The position numbers and the translations under genes were made by a program. From Natrinema salaciae (GTDB lineage: Archaea; Halobacteriota; Halobacteria; Halobacteriales; Natrialbaceae), in assembly GCF_900110865.1 (NCBI RefSeq), contig NZ_FOFD01000003.1:62001-126000 (forward strand): a stretch of 64,000 nucleotides of DNA. Direction: 5' to 3'. The notes beneath the pieces are model-generated. The model made no database searches. It was not told the DNA's origin and saw nothing but the letters and a program-made list of their open reading frames with translations. Below are positions 26,085-34,548 of this stretch, piece after piece (within the stretch, counting starts at the first letter, position 1; each line of letters starts with the position of its first letter).

Positions 26085-26262
26085 ACTTGTCTCGAGCCGT
26101 AACCTCCCACGCCGGTCGTCTTAACGGTCCGGCGCGCCGATTAATGCACCGCGAGTGAACGACGGGAAGCGGACCGAGACGCCCGATCGAGAGATCGGCC
26201 CGCCGGGAAGCGGTCGTTCGCGGCAAGTACACTTTTGGCCGCCTGCTCCGATAGGGAGCGCA

Positions 26263-27810
26263 ATGCGCGATCCGATCCGGGTTCTTCACGTAGACGACGG
26301 GCCCGATAGCCCGGATCTGACGGCTGCGACGGCAGACGACGACTCGGAGCCGTTCGACGTCCGTACGGAGTCCACCGCCCAAGCGGCGCTCGAGCGACTC
26401 GAGACCGGGACGGCGGCGACCGACTGCATCGTTTCCGAATATCGACTCGCCGGCCTCGACGGACTCGAGTTCCTCGCTCGTGTCCGGGAGCGCGATCCCG
26501 AACTCCCGTTCGTGCTCTACACCGAAGCCGGCTCGGAAGCGGTCGCGAGCGACGCCATCTCGCTCGGCGTGACCGACTATCTACGGAAATCGGCGGACGA
26601 AGCCGACGAGCGTCTCGCCGATCGGGTTACGGCCGCCGTCGAGCGGTACCGGCGCGTGAGGCGACTGCGAGCGGACAGCGATCTCCTGGACAAGATCTTC
26701 GATCACGTTCCGGTCCACCTGTTCGTGAAAGACACCGAGGGTCGGCACGTCCGCGTGAGCAAGCACCTCACAGAGCGAGTAACGCACGAGACGGACGCGC
26801 TCCTGGTCGATTCGTTCTCTCGGGAGGAGATTCTCGGCAAGACCGACGTCGAGATCGCCACCACCGACCACGAACGACAGGCGCACGCCGACGACAGGCG
26901 CGTCATCGAAACCGGCGAGCCGATCATCAACAAAGAGGAGTACAGTCCGCTCTCGACGGAGTGGAACGTGACGTCGAAAGTGCCCTGGTACAACGACGAT
27001 GGGTCGGTTCGGGGCCTCATCGGAATTACACACCGCATCACCGAGCGAAAACGCTACGAACAGGAACTCGAGCGCCAGAACGAGCGGCTCGGCGAGTTCA
27101 CCAGCATCGTCTCCCACGATCTCCGGAATCCGCTGAACGTGGCCCGGGGACACCTCGAGGCGGCGAGGCTGTCGCGTGACAGCGACCACCTCGCGACTGT
27201 CGCCGAATCGCACGAGCGGATGGAATCGCTGATCGAGAACCTGTTGACGGTCGCACGGGAGGGCAAAGCGGTGACCGAATTCGACACCGTTCCGCTGACC
27301 GAACTCGTCGAAACCTGCTGGCAGACCGTCGAAACGGGGGCGGCCGAACTCGTCGTCGAAACGGACGCGGTGATTCGAGCCGATCGGAGCAGAGCGAAAC
27401 AGCTGCTCGAGAACCTGTTTCGGAACAGCGTGGAGCACGGCTCCACGAGCAGTCAGTCCGAGAATCACGCTGACGACAGCGTGGAGCACGGCTCCACGGG
27501 CAGTCAGCGCGAAACCCGCGCTGACGACAGCGTCGCGCACAGTGAGCCGAACGTGACGGTCACGGTCGGCGGTATCGACGGCGGCCCCGACTTCTACGTC
27601 GCCGACGACGGCCCCGGAATCCCGCCCGACGAGCGGGACCGGGTGCTCGAGCGAGGGTATTCGACGGCAGCGGACGGGACCGGGTTCGGGCTCTCCATCG
27701 TCACGCAGATCGCCGACGCCCACGGCTGGCGCGTCTCGGCGACGGAGGCGGCAAACGGCGGCGCACGGTTCGATATCACGGGCGTCGACGACGCCGCGTC
27801 CGGCCGCTGA
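26263..27810 (+). CDS. Receiver-PAS-histidine kinase hybrid with repeat-bearing N-box
   Basis: Signalling histidine kinase of 515 residues without membrane segments. It has an N-terminal receiver-like domain (MRDPIRVLHVDDG to about 125), a PAS domain (LDKIFDHVPVHLFVKDTEGR to ITERKRYEQ, about 145-265), an H-box (EFTSIVSHDLRNPLNVARGH), an N-box (LLENLFRNSVEHGS) and G-boxes (YVADDGPGIPPDERDRVLER, GTGFGLSIVTQ). The expected phospho-accepting Asp of the receiver is Glu59 (CIVSEYRLAGLDGLEFL), which would mimic phosphorylation. About 40 residues of repeat-derived sequence follow the N-box. The start was placed at MRDPIRV rather than the longer form because a receiver domain should begin there. Confidence 0.9.
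   Translation: MRDPIRVLHVDDGPDSPDLTAATADDDSEPFDVRTESTAQAALERLETGTAATDCIVSEYRLAGLDGLEFLARVRERDPELPFVLYTEAGSEAVASDAISLGVTDYLRKSADEADERLADRVTAAVERYRRVRRLRADSDLLDKIFDHVPVHLFVKDTEGRHVRVSKHLTERVTHETDALLVDSFSREEILGKTDVEIATTDHERQAHADDRRVIETGEPIINKEEYSPLSTEWNVTSKVPWYNDDGSVRGLIGITHRITERKRYEQELERQNERLGEFTSIVSHDLRNPLNVARGHLEAARLSRDSDHLATVAESHERMESLIENLLTVAREGKAVTEFDTVPLTELVETCWQTVETGAAELVVETDAVIRADRSRAKQLLENLFRNSVEHGSTSSQSENHADDSVEHGSTGSQRETRADDSVAHSEPNVTVTVGGIDGGPDFYVADDGPGIPPDERDRVLERGYSTAADGTGFGLSIVTQIADAHGWRVSATEAANGGARFDITGVDDAASGR
27430..27529 (+). repeat. 51-bp in-frame tandem repeat with nested palindromes in a histidine kinase
   Basis: The palindrome GTGGAGCACGGCTCCAC occurs at 27430-27446 and again at 27481-27497, exactly 51 bases (17 codons) apart. 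It encodes SVEHGST twice, followed by a third partial copy SVAHSEP. Between the palindromes a second stem recurs: GTCAG/CTGAC in the first unit and GTCAGCGCG/CGCGCTGAC (27504-27526) in the second. The unit is thus built of hairpins and lies directly after the N-box asparagine. A similar insertion at this site is known to me from other haloarchaeal kinases only as a general impression, not a verified fact. Confidence 0.8.
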
Positions 27811-27890
27811 GCGAATCGGTGAGCGACACGAGCCCGTCGCGGACGACCGACGACAACGTCCTTTTGCCCGTTCGGTTCGAACGGCGGACT

Positions 27891-28739
27891 ATGACAACGG
27901 TCGAGGCGAAACTCGAGGCCGCCCGCGACGACCTCGCGGGTCGCGACGGGGCCCTCGTCGCCTTCTCCGGCGGAGTCGACTCGAGCGTGGTTGCCGCGCT
28001 CGCCCACGACGCGCTCGGCGAGGACGCCGTCGCCTGCACCGCGAAGAGCGAGACGCTCCCCGAAGCCGAACTCGAGGACGCCAAGCGGGTCGCGAGCGAG
28101 ATCGGGATCCGCCACGAGATCGTCTCCTTCTCCGAACTCGACAGCGACGACTTCGTCGAGAACGACGACGATCGCTGCTACCACTGCCGGACGATGCGAC
28201 TCGGCGAGATGCTCGGGACCGCCCGCGAACTCGGCGTCGGGACGGTCTGCGACGGGACGAACGCCGACGATCCGGGCGCGGGCCACCGACCCGGACTGCA
28301 GGCGGTCGCGGAACTGGACGTTCACTCACCGCTGCTGGCCCACGACATCACGAAAGCGGAGGTCCGCGAGATCGCCGGCCGCTACGGCCTCTCGGTCGCC
28401 GACAAGCCCTCCATGGCCTGTCTCTCCTCCCGGATCCCGACCGGGCTCGAAGTCACCGACGACCGATTGACGCGGATCGAGCGGGCCGAAGCGCTGCTGC
28501 GACAGTGGGGCTTCGACCAGTTCCGCGTCCGCGATCACGACGGCCTCGCTCGTATCGAGGTCGCCCCGGACGAGCTCGAGCGGGCCCTGGAACTCGAGTT
28601 CGTCGAGACGGTCCGGACGGAGCTGGCGGAGCTGGGGTTCGACCACGTCACGCTGGACCTCCACGGCTACCGGACGGGGAGCGTCAGTCCCGAAACCGAA
28701 GACGAGAATCCGACCGCCGAGACCTCGACCGACGACTGA
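27891..28739 (+). CDS. larE: LarE-type ATP-pyrophosphatase sulfur transferase
   Basis: PP-loop ATP-pyrophosphatase of 282 residues, of the kind that inserts sulfur into the nickel-pincer cofactor precursor of lactate racemase. The PP-loop motif FSGGVDSSVVAAL is near residues 23-35. Three conserved cysteines stand out: Cys96 and Cys99 in RCYHCRTM, and Cys177 in MACLSSRIPTG. Single-cysteine enzymes sacrifice the residue at position 176/177; a CxxC plus Cys arrangement is described for the [4Fe-4S] version that works catalytically. The rest of the pathway (larB, larC, larA) is not in the window. Its start at ATG follows a clear gap after the kinase gene. Confidence 0.9.
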   Translation: MTTVEAKLEAARDDLAGRDGALVAFSGGVDSSVVAALAHDALGEDAVACTAKSETLPEAELEDAKRVASEIGIRHEIVSFSELDSDDFVENDDDRCYHCRTMRLGEMLGTARELGVGTVCDGTNADDPGAGHRPGLQAVAELDVHSPLLAHDITKAEVREIAGRYGLSVADKPSMACLSSRIPTGLEVTDDRLTRIERAEALLRQWGFDQFRVRDHDGLARIEVAPDELERALELEFVETVRTELAELGFDHVTLDLHGYRTGSVSPETEDENPTAETSTDD

Positions 28740-28969
28740 GCGCCGGGCTCGAGTACCGAAAGTCGATCGCTGACTCGGGTCGTCCCCGCACGCCGAGCGG
28801 AGGGTGAATCTGCCGTTCGTCCGGATCGGATGTTATTTGGTAGACGATCGGTCGGAATATAATCGTCTTTCCCACACGAAACCTTCCAGTGGAATCGTTT
28901 TTGGACTCGCGTACGGCAATATTGCACATTCCGATACGAACGTAGCACTCCGGTCGGTATCAGTGATCG

Positions 28970-29329
28970 ATGGAAGCCGACGTGCCGCTCGAGTGGACTA
29001 CGGAAGAGTGTCGGTCCTATACCCCTGCCGACACGGACCGAGAGATGCAGTATCGGACGTACCGCCACGATTCGGGAGATCTGCGGCTGAAGGTCGCGCC
29101 CGCCTCACTCGACGACGGTGAGGACCACCCCGGCTACGCGCTGACGGCGACGAGCTACCCGGGGCTCGATCTCTCCGAGACGACGCGAGTCAGGACCGTG
29201 CTGACGTTCGAACGGTGCGATCGGATCGCCGCGGAGTTCATGGACCTCTTCTCGGCCAGCTACGACGGGGCCGGCTCGCTCGACGACGCGCTGGAGTACG
29301 CCTACGAGCGGACGCGCGAGCACCGCTGA
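28970..29329 (+). CDS. Haloarchaeal protein of unknown function (119 aa)
   Basis: Soluble acidic protein beginning MEADVPLEWTTEECRSYTPA. The N-terminal half forms a probable beta sheet (YRTYRHDSGDLRLKVAPAS, YALTATSYPGLDLSETT), and the C-terminal half contains a helix (CDRIAAEFMDLFSASYDG, LDDALEYAYERTREH). Two cysteines (positions 14 and about 83) are far apart and do not form a known metal motif. The protein is probably a small haloarchaeal family member. It lies between larE and the amphi-Trp gene; an AT-rich stretch with TATAATCG at about 28857-28864 upstream could be the promoter. No function can be assigned. Confidence 0.75.
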   Translation: MEADVPLEWTTEECRSYTPADTDREMQYRTYRHDSGDLRLKVAPASLDDGEDHPGYALTATSYPGLDLSETTRVRTVLTFERCDRIAAEFMDLFSASYDGAGSLDDALEYAYERTREHR

Positions 29330-29392
29330 CGGTAAGCCTGGAGACGACTGAGAACCGCCGTTAGCGGCCGTGGCCGCAGTCGACCGGCGCGA

Positions 29393-29677
29393 TCATTCGA
29401 TTTCTAACCGTCCGCCACTGCCGGCTCCCCCGTCGTCCTCGTCCCACTCGAGTTCGAACTCGATACTCAACTCGCCGGGCCCGTCCGCCGGCCCCTCGCG
29501 TTCGGCTTTGACCTCGAAGGTGGGACGAGCGGGTGGCTCGAGCGTCACCGATTCCGAGCCCGCTTTGAGCGTGATCGCGTCGCCGTCGTCCAGGTTGTCC
29601 GCGACGCGGCGAAGCAACGCCGCGATCTCCGCCCTGTCCTGGTCCTGTTCGGCCTTGAAGAGTACTTCTTCGGGCAT
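29393..29677 (-). CDS. Amphi-Trp domain protein (94 aa)
   Basis: Small acidic protein of the amphi-Trp domain type. It starts MPEEVLFKAEQDQDRAEIAA and has a helix (AEIAALLRRVADNLDDGD) followed by short strands (AITLKAGSESVTLEPPARPT, FEVKAEREG) that make the characteristic amphipathic beta unit; the tail is glycine/acid rich. These proteins are of unknown function in haloarchaea. It lies between the 119-aa gene (convergent) and nirA (same strand, gap about 80 bases), and a TTTATCAA-like box is visible upstream of its ATG on the minus strand. Confidence 0.82.
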   Translation of the reverse strand: MPEEVLFKAEQDQDRAEIAALLRRVADNLDDGDAITLKAGSESVTLEPPARPTFEVKAEREGPADGPGELSIEFELEWDEDDGGAGSGGRLEIE

Positions 29678-29757
29678 ACGCGACGATACGGTCCGCGGGT
29701 TGATAAATGCGCACACGAGAGCCGGCCTCGCGTCCGCCGAGCGACGGGGGCCGGCAC

Positions 29758-31524
29758 TCAGTCGTCCGAGGGGGCCGCTGACTCGTCGGCCGCGGCCGCT
29801 GCCGACTCGCTCTCCGCGAAGGGATACCACGACTGTTTGGCGTCGGCCATGTACGGCGCCTCGAAGTCGGTCTCCTGGGGCTCACAGAACTCGACGAGCT
29901 GCTCCGTTGCCGTCGCCTCGACCCACTGGCGGAACGTCTGCCCCTCGGTGCGGTGGGCCGCGTAGGCCTCGAGCAGGTTCCGGATCGCACCGGGGGCCTC
30001 GTCGGCCGGCACGCGCTGCTGGATCCAGTCGATGAACGAGGGGTTCTCGCCGACGCCGCCGCCGACGCCGATATCGAAGGCCTCGACCATCTCGCCGTCC
30101 TTGCGGGCGCGCATCCCCTGTAGACCGATGTCGGCGGTCATCGCTTGCCCGCAGTCCGCGGTACAGCCGGAGTAGTGCATCTTGATCTTGCCGACGTCCG
30201 GGGGGAGTTCGACGTTCCCGTTGAACCAGCGCAGCATGCGAGCCATTCGGCCCTTCGTCTCGGTCAGCGCGATCGAGCAGAACTCGGTCCCGGTGCAGGC
30301 CATCGCGCCGCGCTCGAACGGAGTCGGCTCGGCGGGGTACTCCTCGAGCAGCGGTTCGGCGAGCAGGCCAGCGAGGTCCTCGTCTGCGACGTCGACGATG
30401 ACGGGGTTCTGACGGCGGGTGAGACGGACCTCGCCGGAGCCGTACTCGTCGGCGTAGTCGGCCAGTTCGATGGCGTCCTCGGCCGGCAGGCGGCCGACGG
30501 GGACGCTCAGGCCGACGTAGTTCCGGCCGTCCGTCTGATCGCCGACGCCGACGTGGTCGTGCTGGCCCGCCTCGACCGGTTGGCCGGCGTTGTAGGTGTA
30601 CTCCTCGCGGAAATCCTCGCCCGCGGTGGCCATCTCGAAACCGACGTACTCCTCCTGGAGTGTCTCGCGGATCTTTTCCATGCCCCAGTCCTCGGCGAAG
30701 AATCGCGCGCGATTCTTCGAGCGGTTCTGACGGTCGCCGTAGTCGTGGTAGAGTTCGACGAACCCGCGGCCGACCTCGTAGGCGTTCTCGGGCCGGACGA
30801 AGACGTCGAGCGGGGTCGCGGCGCGGGGCTGACGGCCGCCGAGCCCGCCGCCGACGCGGACGTTGAACCCTCTCACCGTCTCGCCGTCGATCTCCTTCGT
30901 CGCCGGCTCGAATCCGATATCGTTGATCGAGTCCTGCGCGCAACCGACCGTACAGCCCGAGACGCTGATGTTGAACTTCCGGGGCATGTTCGCGAGCGCG
31001 TCGTCTTTCCGCAGCTCCTCCTCGAAGCGCTCGAGCAGCGGCCCGGATTCGACGAACTCCTCGGCCTTGCCGTGGAGCGGACAGCCCGAGATATTACGCA
31101 TCGTGTCACCGCCCGCGGAGCGGGAGTGGACGCCGACCGACTCGAGTCGGTCCCAGATTTCGGGGACGTCCGCGAGCTCGAGCCAGTGCAGTTGGATTGA
31201 CTGACGGGTCGTCAGGTCGATCCAGCCGTTCCCGAACTCGGGATTCGCGACGGGCCCCGTCGCGTAGTCGCGGGCGACCTCACCGATCGTTCGCAGCTGT
31301 TCGGGCTCGAGAATGCCGCTGGCGTTGGTCAGCCGCATCATGAAGTACGATTCCTGCCCGTCGCGCTGGTGGAACAGGCCCCAGAACTTAAAGCGGGTGA
31401 ACCACGTCTCGCGTTCGTCCTCGGGGATCGCCTCGTACCCGCCGTTTTCGGCGAACTCGAGGATGTGTTCGCGGACCTCGTCGCCGTAACAGCCCTCCTT
31501 CAGGTCTTCTTTCTTATGCGCCAT
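29758..31524 (-). CDS. nirA: Ferredoxin-dependent assimilatory nitrite reductase
   Basis: Siroheme/[4Fe-4S] nitrite reductase that reduces nitrite to ammonium with ferredoxin electrons, the second step of nitrate assimilation. The 588-residue protein contains two nitrite/sulfite reductase ferredoxin-like halves (WIDLTTRQSIQLHWLELADV; RLTRRQNPVIVDVAD). It has the cysteine set that ligates the cluster and siroheme: ACTGTEFCS (Cys-x5-Cys) and YSGCTADCGQ (Cys-x3-Cys). Length is typical. nasA lies upstream on the same strand but is separated by 488 bases, and both promoters share an 18-bp element, so the genes are probably co-regulated rather than strictly one operon. Confidence 0.96.
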   Translation of the reverse strand: MAHKKEDLKEGCYGDEVREHILEFAENGGYEAIPEDERETWFTRFKFWGLFHQRDGQESYFMMRLTNASGILEPEQLRTIGEVARDYATGPVANPEFGNGWIDLTTRQSIQLHWLELADVPEIWDRLESVGVHSRSAGGDTMRNISGCPLHGKAEEFVESGPLLERFEEELRKDDALANMPRKFNISVSGCTVGCAQDSINDIGFEPATKEIDGETVRGFNVRVGGGLGGRQPRAATPLDVFVRPENAYEVGRGFVELYHDYGDRQNRSKNRARFFAEDWGMEKIRETLQEEYVGFEMATAGEDFREEYTYNAGQPVEAGQHDHVGVGDQTDGRNYVGLSVPVGRLPAEDAIELADYADEYGSGEVRLTRRQNPVIVDVADEDLAGLLAEPLLEEYPAEPTPFERGAMACTGTEFCSIALTETKGRMARMLRWFNGNVELPPDVGKIKMHYSGCTADCGQAMTADIGLQGMRARKDGEMVEAFDIGVGGGVGENPSFIDWIQQRVPADEAPGAIRNLLEAYAAHRTEGQTFRQWVEATATEQLVEFCEPQETDFEAPYMADAKQSWYPFAESESAAAAADESAAPSDD

Positions 31525-32012
31525 CGGGGACCACCTCAACGACCGAACGATTAGACAGCGATTCCCGCATTTTTGATTTAAACATGTCGTGATTCACGTT
31601 CCAACATCATGTTCCTGAATCATATAATGGTGATCGTTGACAAATACCTAATTTCTCGCCGCGTTCGGGCTCGGGTACGGCATCTCCAATGAGATATAGC
31701 CTGTTCTAGGACGTATATCACGGGAGACCCGGGTCGAGACTGGGCGAATACAAACAGAAAGACGGTCACGATGACCGCGAGGTCGTCAGTCAACGAGCAG
31801 GTGTGCCAGTGGGGTTCCGTCCTGCCGACCGACGGCCCGAACGGGTGAGAACCGTCCGCTTCGCGCCAGCGCCCTCGAGTCGTGCTTCGAACGGGATGCC
31901 CGCCAGCGATCCCGTCAACAGGAGCACCGCGACGAGCACGCCGTCGGCTCCCCCGGTTCGCGAACGCGTCCCTACTGGCAGACACGGACGCCGCGTTCGC
32001 GGTCGTGTCCGG
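31525..32012. other. Intergenic region between nirA and nasA
   Basis: Contains the nirA promoter and a shared element. A possible 49-codon reading frame on the minus strand (31790-31939, GTG start, with a hydrophobic LVAVLLLTGSLAG stretch) may be a remnant of a membrane protein, but nothing supports it as a gene. The DNA near 31560-31630 is AT-rich and contains AACATG with CATGTT arms. Confidence 0.4.
31629..31646 (-). promoter_or_regulatory. Shared nitrate-assimilation element, nirA copy
   Basis: An 18-bp sequence, plus strand GGTGATCGTTGACAAATA, sits 105-122 bases upstream of the nirA ATG. The same sequence with 15 of 18 identities stands upstream of nasA in the same orientation. In the minus-strand direction it is followed directly by an ATTATATG TATA-like sequence. 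A common regulator binding site is the likely explanation. Confidence 0.55.
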
Positions 32013-34229
32013 TCAGACGCTCGCTTCCGCGACCGCCCTGACGTCCCGCTCCTGCGGCGGCTCGAGGCGTACCGCACACTGCTTGAAGTTCGGTTCGTTC
32101 GAGCGGGGGTCGACGTCGGGCAGCGTGAGGTCGTTGACGTCGGGGTGGTGGATCGGCAGCCAGACGACCCCGTCGGGGATCGCCGCGTCGGGCTCGACGC
32201 TGACCGTGACCGACGCCCGGCGCGAGACGACGCGAGCGTACTGTGCCGCCGCACCATCCTCGCGGCCGTCTGCCACCGCCGCGCCATTCTCGCGGCCGTC
32301 TGCCACCGCCGCGCCATCCTCGCGGCCGTCCGCTGGGGCCTCGAGGTCATCCGCGAACGCGGCGGCCGTCGCCGGGCTGATCCGGGCCGTCGGCGGTTCG
32401 TCCTCGCGGGTCCGAACCCCGGTGTTGTACGCGTCCGGGCGGCGCGCGGTCGTCAGCGTGAACGGATACGATTCGTCCGTCGGCTCCGGGAGCGGTCGGG
32501 CGGTACCCGACGAGAACCGCGCGCGGCCGGACCGGGTGTAGAACGACCACGATTCGTCCGTCGGTTCGGGGGTGGAAGCGGCCGCGTCGTCCGCCTCGTC
32601 GCCCTCGTAGTACCGGTAGCCGCCCGCAACGTCCGGCTCCGGTGCCGGCCAGCGGACCGCGCGTTCGGCCTCGAGGCGGTCGTAGCTGATCCCCGAGAGG
32701 TCCGCGGGGGTGCCGGCAGTCAGCGCGGCGAACTCGTCGAAGATCGCTTCGGGTTCGGGCCGGTCATCGAACAGGTCGGGGACGAGCCGATCGGCGAGCT
32801 GGCCGATCAGGGTGAGATCGGGCCGGACACCGGACGGCATCTCCGTCGCGGCCCGGACCCGGGAGACGGTCCGCTCCATATTGGTCGTCGTCCCCTCGGA
32901 CTCGCCCCAGGTCGCCGCAGGCAGGACGACGTCCGCGTACTCGACCGTCTCGCTGCGGAACGCGTCCTGGACGACGAGGAACGCTTCCTCGAGGTTCTCG
33001 CGGACGCGCGTCGCATCGGGCATGCCCGCGACGGGGTTGGTCGCGACGGCGTAGACCGCATCGACATCGTCGCCGATCGCATCGACGATGCCGACCGGCC
33101 CCGGTCCCGGATCGTCGGGGAGCCGGGAGACCGGGACGCCCCACGCCTCGGCGACGTCGCGGCGGTGGTCCGGATCCGCGAAGGGGCGGTGACCCGGCCA
33201 GGACCCCTTCGAGGAACAGACGCGGGTTCCCATCGAGTTCGCCTGCCCGGTCAGCGAGAACGGTCCCGATCCCGGCCGGAGGTTGCCGGTCGCGAGACAC
33301 AGATCGATCAGCGCGCCGGCCGCCGCCGTCCCGTTGACGCTCTGGTTGATCCCCATTCCCCAGTACAGGAGCGTGGGGTCTGCGAGGGCAGCCGCGAGGC
33401 GGTCGACGTCGGACATCGAGACCCCCGCCATCTCCGCGGCGTCGGCCGCGTCGGGGAGTTCCGCGCGGAGGTCGTCGAACCCGATCGTCGCGTCGTCGAC
33501 GAACGCCTCGTCGATCCGATCCGTCTCGACGACGCGAGCGAGGACGGCCCGCGCGAGCGCGAGATCGCCGCCCGGCTCGAGCGGGACGTGGTGGTCGGCG
33601 ACCGCGGCGGTCTCGCTGTGGACGGGATCGACGACGAGCAGTTCGGAATCGTCGCCGGCGGCGGACTGCCGAATCCAGCGGAACATGACCGGATGGGCGG
33701 CCGCCGGGTTCGCGCCCCAGACGACGTGTGTCTCGGCGTCGGGGATGTCGTCGTAGGTCGGCGGCGGCGCGTCGCTGCCGAAGGCGTCGTAGTAGGCGGT
33801 GACGGCCGAGGCCATACACAGCGTCGTGTTGGCGTCGTAGTACCGGGTCCCGAAGCCACCGCGGGCGAGCTTGCCGAGCGCGTAGGCCGCCTCGTTGGTC
33901 TGCTGCCCGCTCCCCAGGACGGCGACGCTATCGCCGCCGTCCTCGAGGGCGGTCCCGAGCCCCTCGGAGGCGCGCTGCAGCGCCGACTCCCAGGTCGTCG
34001 GCACAAGGTCGTCGCCCTTTCGCTCGAGCGGCCGGGTCAGCCACTCGCCGTCCGGATGCGCGGTCTCGCTGACGCCGCGTTGACACGCCAGCCCCTGATT
34101 GACCGGGTGGCCGGGGTCGCCGCGGACGGTCTCGAGGCCGTATTCCCGTTCGGGGGCCTGCTGGACGTGACCACAACCGACCGCACACCGCATACACGTG
34201 GTCGGCACGAGTTCGGTCACGGCTCCCAC
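32013..34229 (-). CDS. nasA: Assimilatory nitrate reductase, molybdopterin subunit
   Basis: Molybdenum-bis-MGD enzyme of 738 residues that reduces nitrate to nitrite. The N-terminal [4Fe-4S] cysteines are CMRCAVGC followed by ACQRG, which is typical of NasA/NapA. The molybdopterin domain reads TTLCMASAVTAYYDAFG, WGANPAAAHPVMFRWIR and QANSMGTRVCSSKG, and the C-terminal MopB-binding domain begins near FTLTTARRPDAYNTGVRTRE. The start codon is GTG, the plus-strand CAC at 34227-34229. Residues about 630-660 are a low-complexity ADGREDGAAV tandem repeat unlike close homologues. Its product feeds NirA, encoded downstream. Confidence 0.96.
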   Translation of the reverse strand: MGAVTELVPTTCMRCAVGCGHVQQAPEREYGLETVRGDPGHPVNQGLACQRGVSETAHPDGEWLTRPLERKGDDLVPTTWESALQRASEGLGTALEDGGDSVAVLGSGQQTNEAAYALGKLARGGFGTRYYDANTTLCMASAVTAYYDAFGSDAPPPTYDDIPDAETHVVWGANPAAAHPVMFRWIRQSAAGDDSELLVVDPVHSETAAVADHHVPLEPGGDLALARAVLARVVETDRIDEAFVDDATIGFDDLRAELPDAADAAEMAGVSMSDVDRLAAALADPTLLYWGMGINQSVNGTAAAGALIDLCLATGNLRPGSGPFSLTGQANSMGTRVCSSKGSWPGHRPFADPDHRRDVAEAWGVPVSRLPDDPGPGPVGIVDAIGDDVDAVYAVATNPVAGMPDATRVRENLEEAFLVVQDAFRSETVEYADVVLPAATWGESEGTTTNMERTVSRVRAATEMPSGVRPDLTLIGQLADRLVPDLFDDRPEPEAIFDEFAALTAGTPADLSGISYDRLEAERAVRWPAPEPDVAGGYRYYEGDEADDAAASTPEPTDESWSFYTRSGRARFSSGTARPLPEPTDESYPFTLTTARRPDAYNTGVRTREDEPPTARISPATAAAFADDLEAPADGREDGAAVADGRENGAAVADGREDGAAAQYARVVSRRASVTVSVEPDAAIPDGVVWLPIHHPDVNDLTLPDVDPRSNEPNFKQCAVRLEPPQERDVRAVAEASV
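32251..32330 (-). repeat. 30-bp tandem repeat inside nasA
   Basis: About 2.7 copies of a 30-base unit encode a repeated ten-residue ADGREDGAAV-like sequence. Copies at 32251-32280 and 32281-32310 differ at only two positions; the third breaks down at 32331. It lies in the linker between catalytic and C-terminal domains, so copy number could vary without destroying the fold. Confidence 0.85.
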
Positions 34230-34548
34230 CCCCTCGAGTCGGAGCGAACGGGAGCATGCGATTTACAATCACGCCCATCCGAAAGAAATTCTCGAGCTAT
34301 CATTCAGCGCGTCACAGATACGGAAAACATATGCAACTACTAAACGGTGATCGTTTACGAACAGTGATTTTTCCCGGACGAAGGGGCGGGAGTCCGCAAT
34401 ATGCGGACGGATAGGGACAATATAAGGCCATTATATGGCGGGAAGTCGTCCGCAGTCCGGACGAATGTCAACGGCCTCGAGTCGGTCGCGGCCACGCTGC
34501 AGCCGGCAGGAGAAGCGATCACGCGATCCGAACTCGGCCGCGGGGCGG
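34230..34548. other. Promoter region of nasA and end of tatC
   Basis: AT-rich in its lower part, with the shared element at 34346-34363. No gene is recognisable between the nasA start and the tatC stop. Confidence 0.45.
34346..34363 (-). promoter_or_regulatory. Shared nitrate-assimilation element, nasA copy
   Basis: The plus strand reads GGTGATCGTTTACGAACA, 117-134 bases upstream of the nasA start. It matches the nirA copy in 15 of 18 positions and has the same orientation and a similar distance. Both copies lie in otherwise unrelated AT-rich surroundings, so the conservation is unlikely to come from a recent duplication of the entire promoter. Confidence 0.55.

Noticed and set aside
31790-31939. 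49-codon frame with a hydrophobic stretch between nirA and nasA
   Set aside because: No start signal beyond a GTG, no family match and a low-complexity tail; perhaps a remnant.
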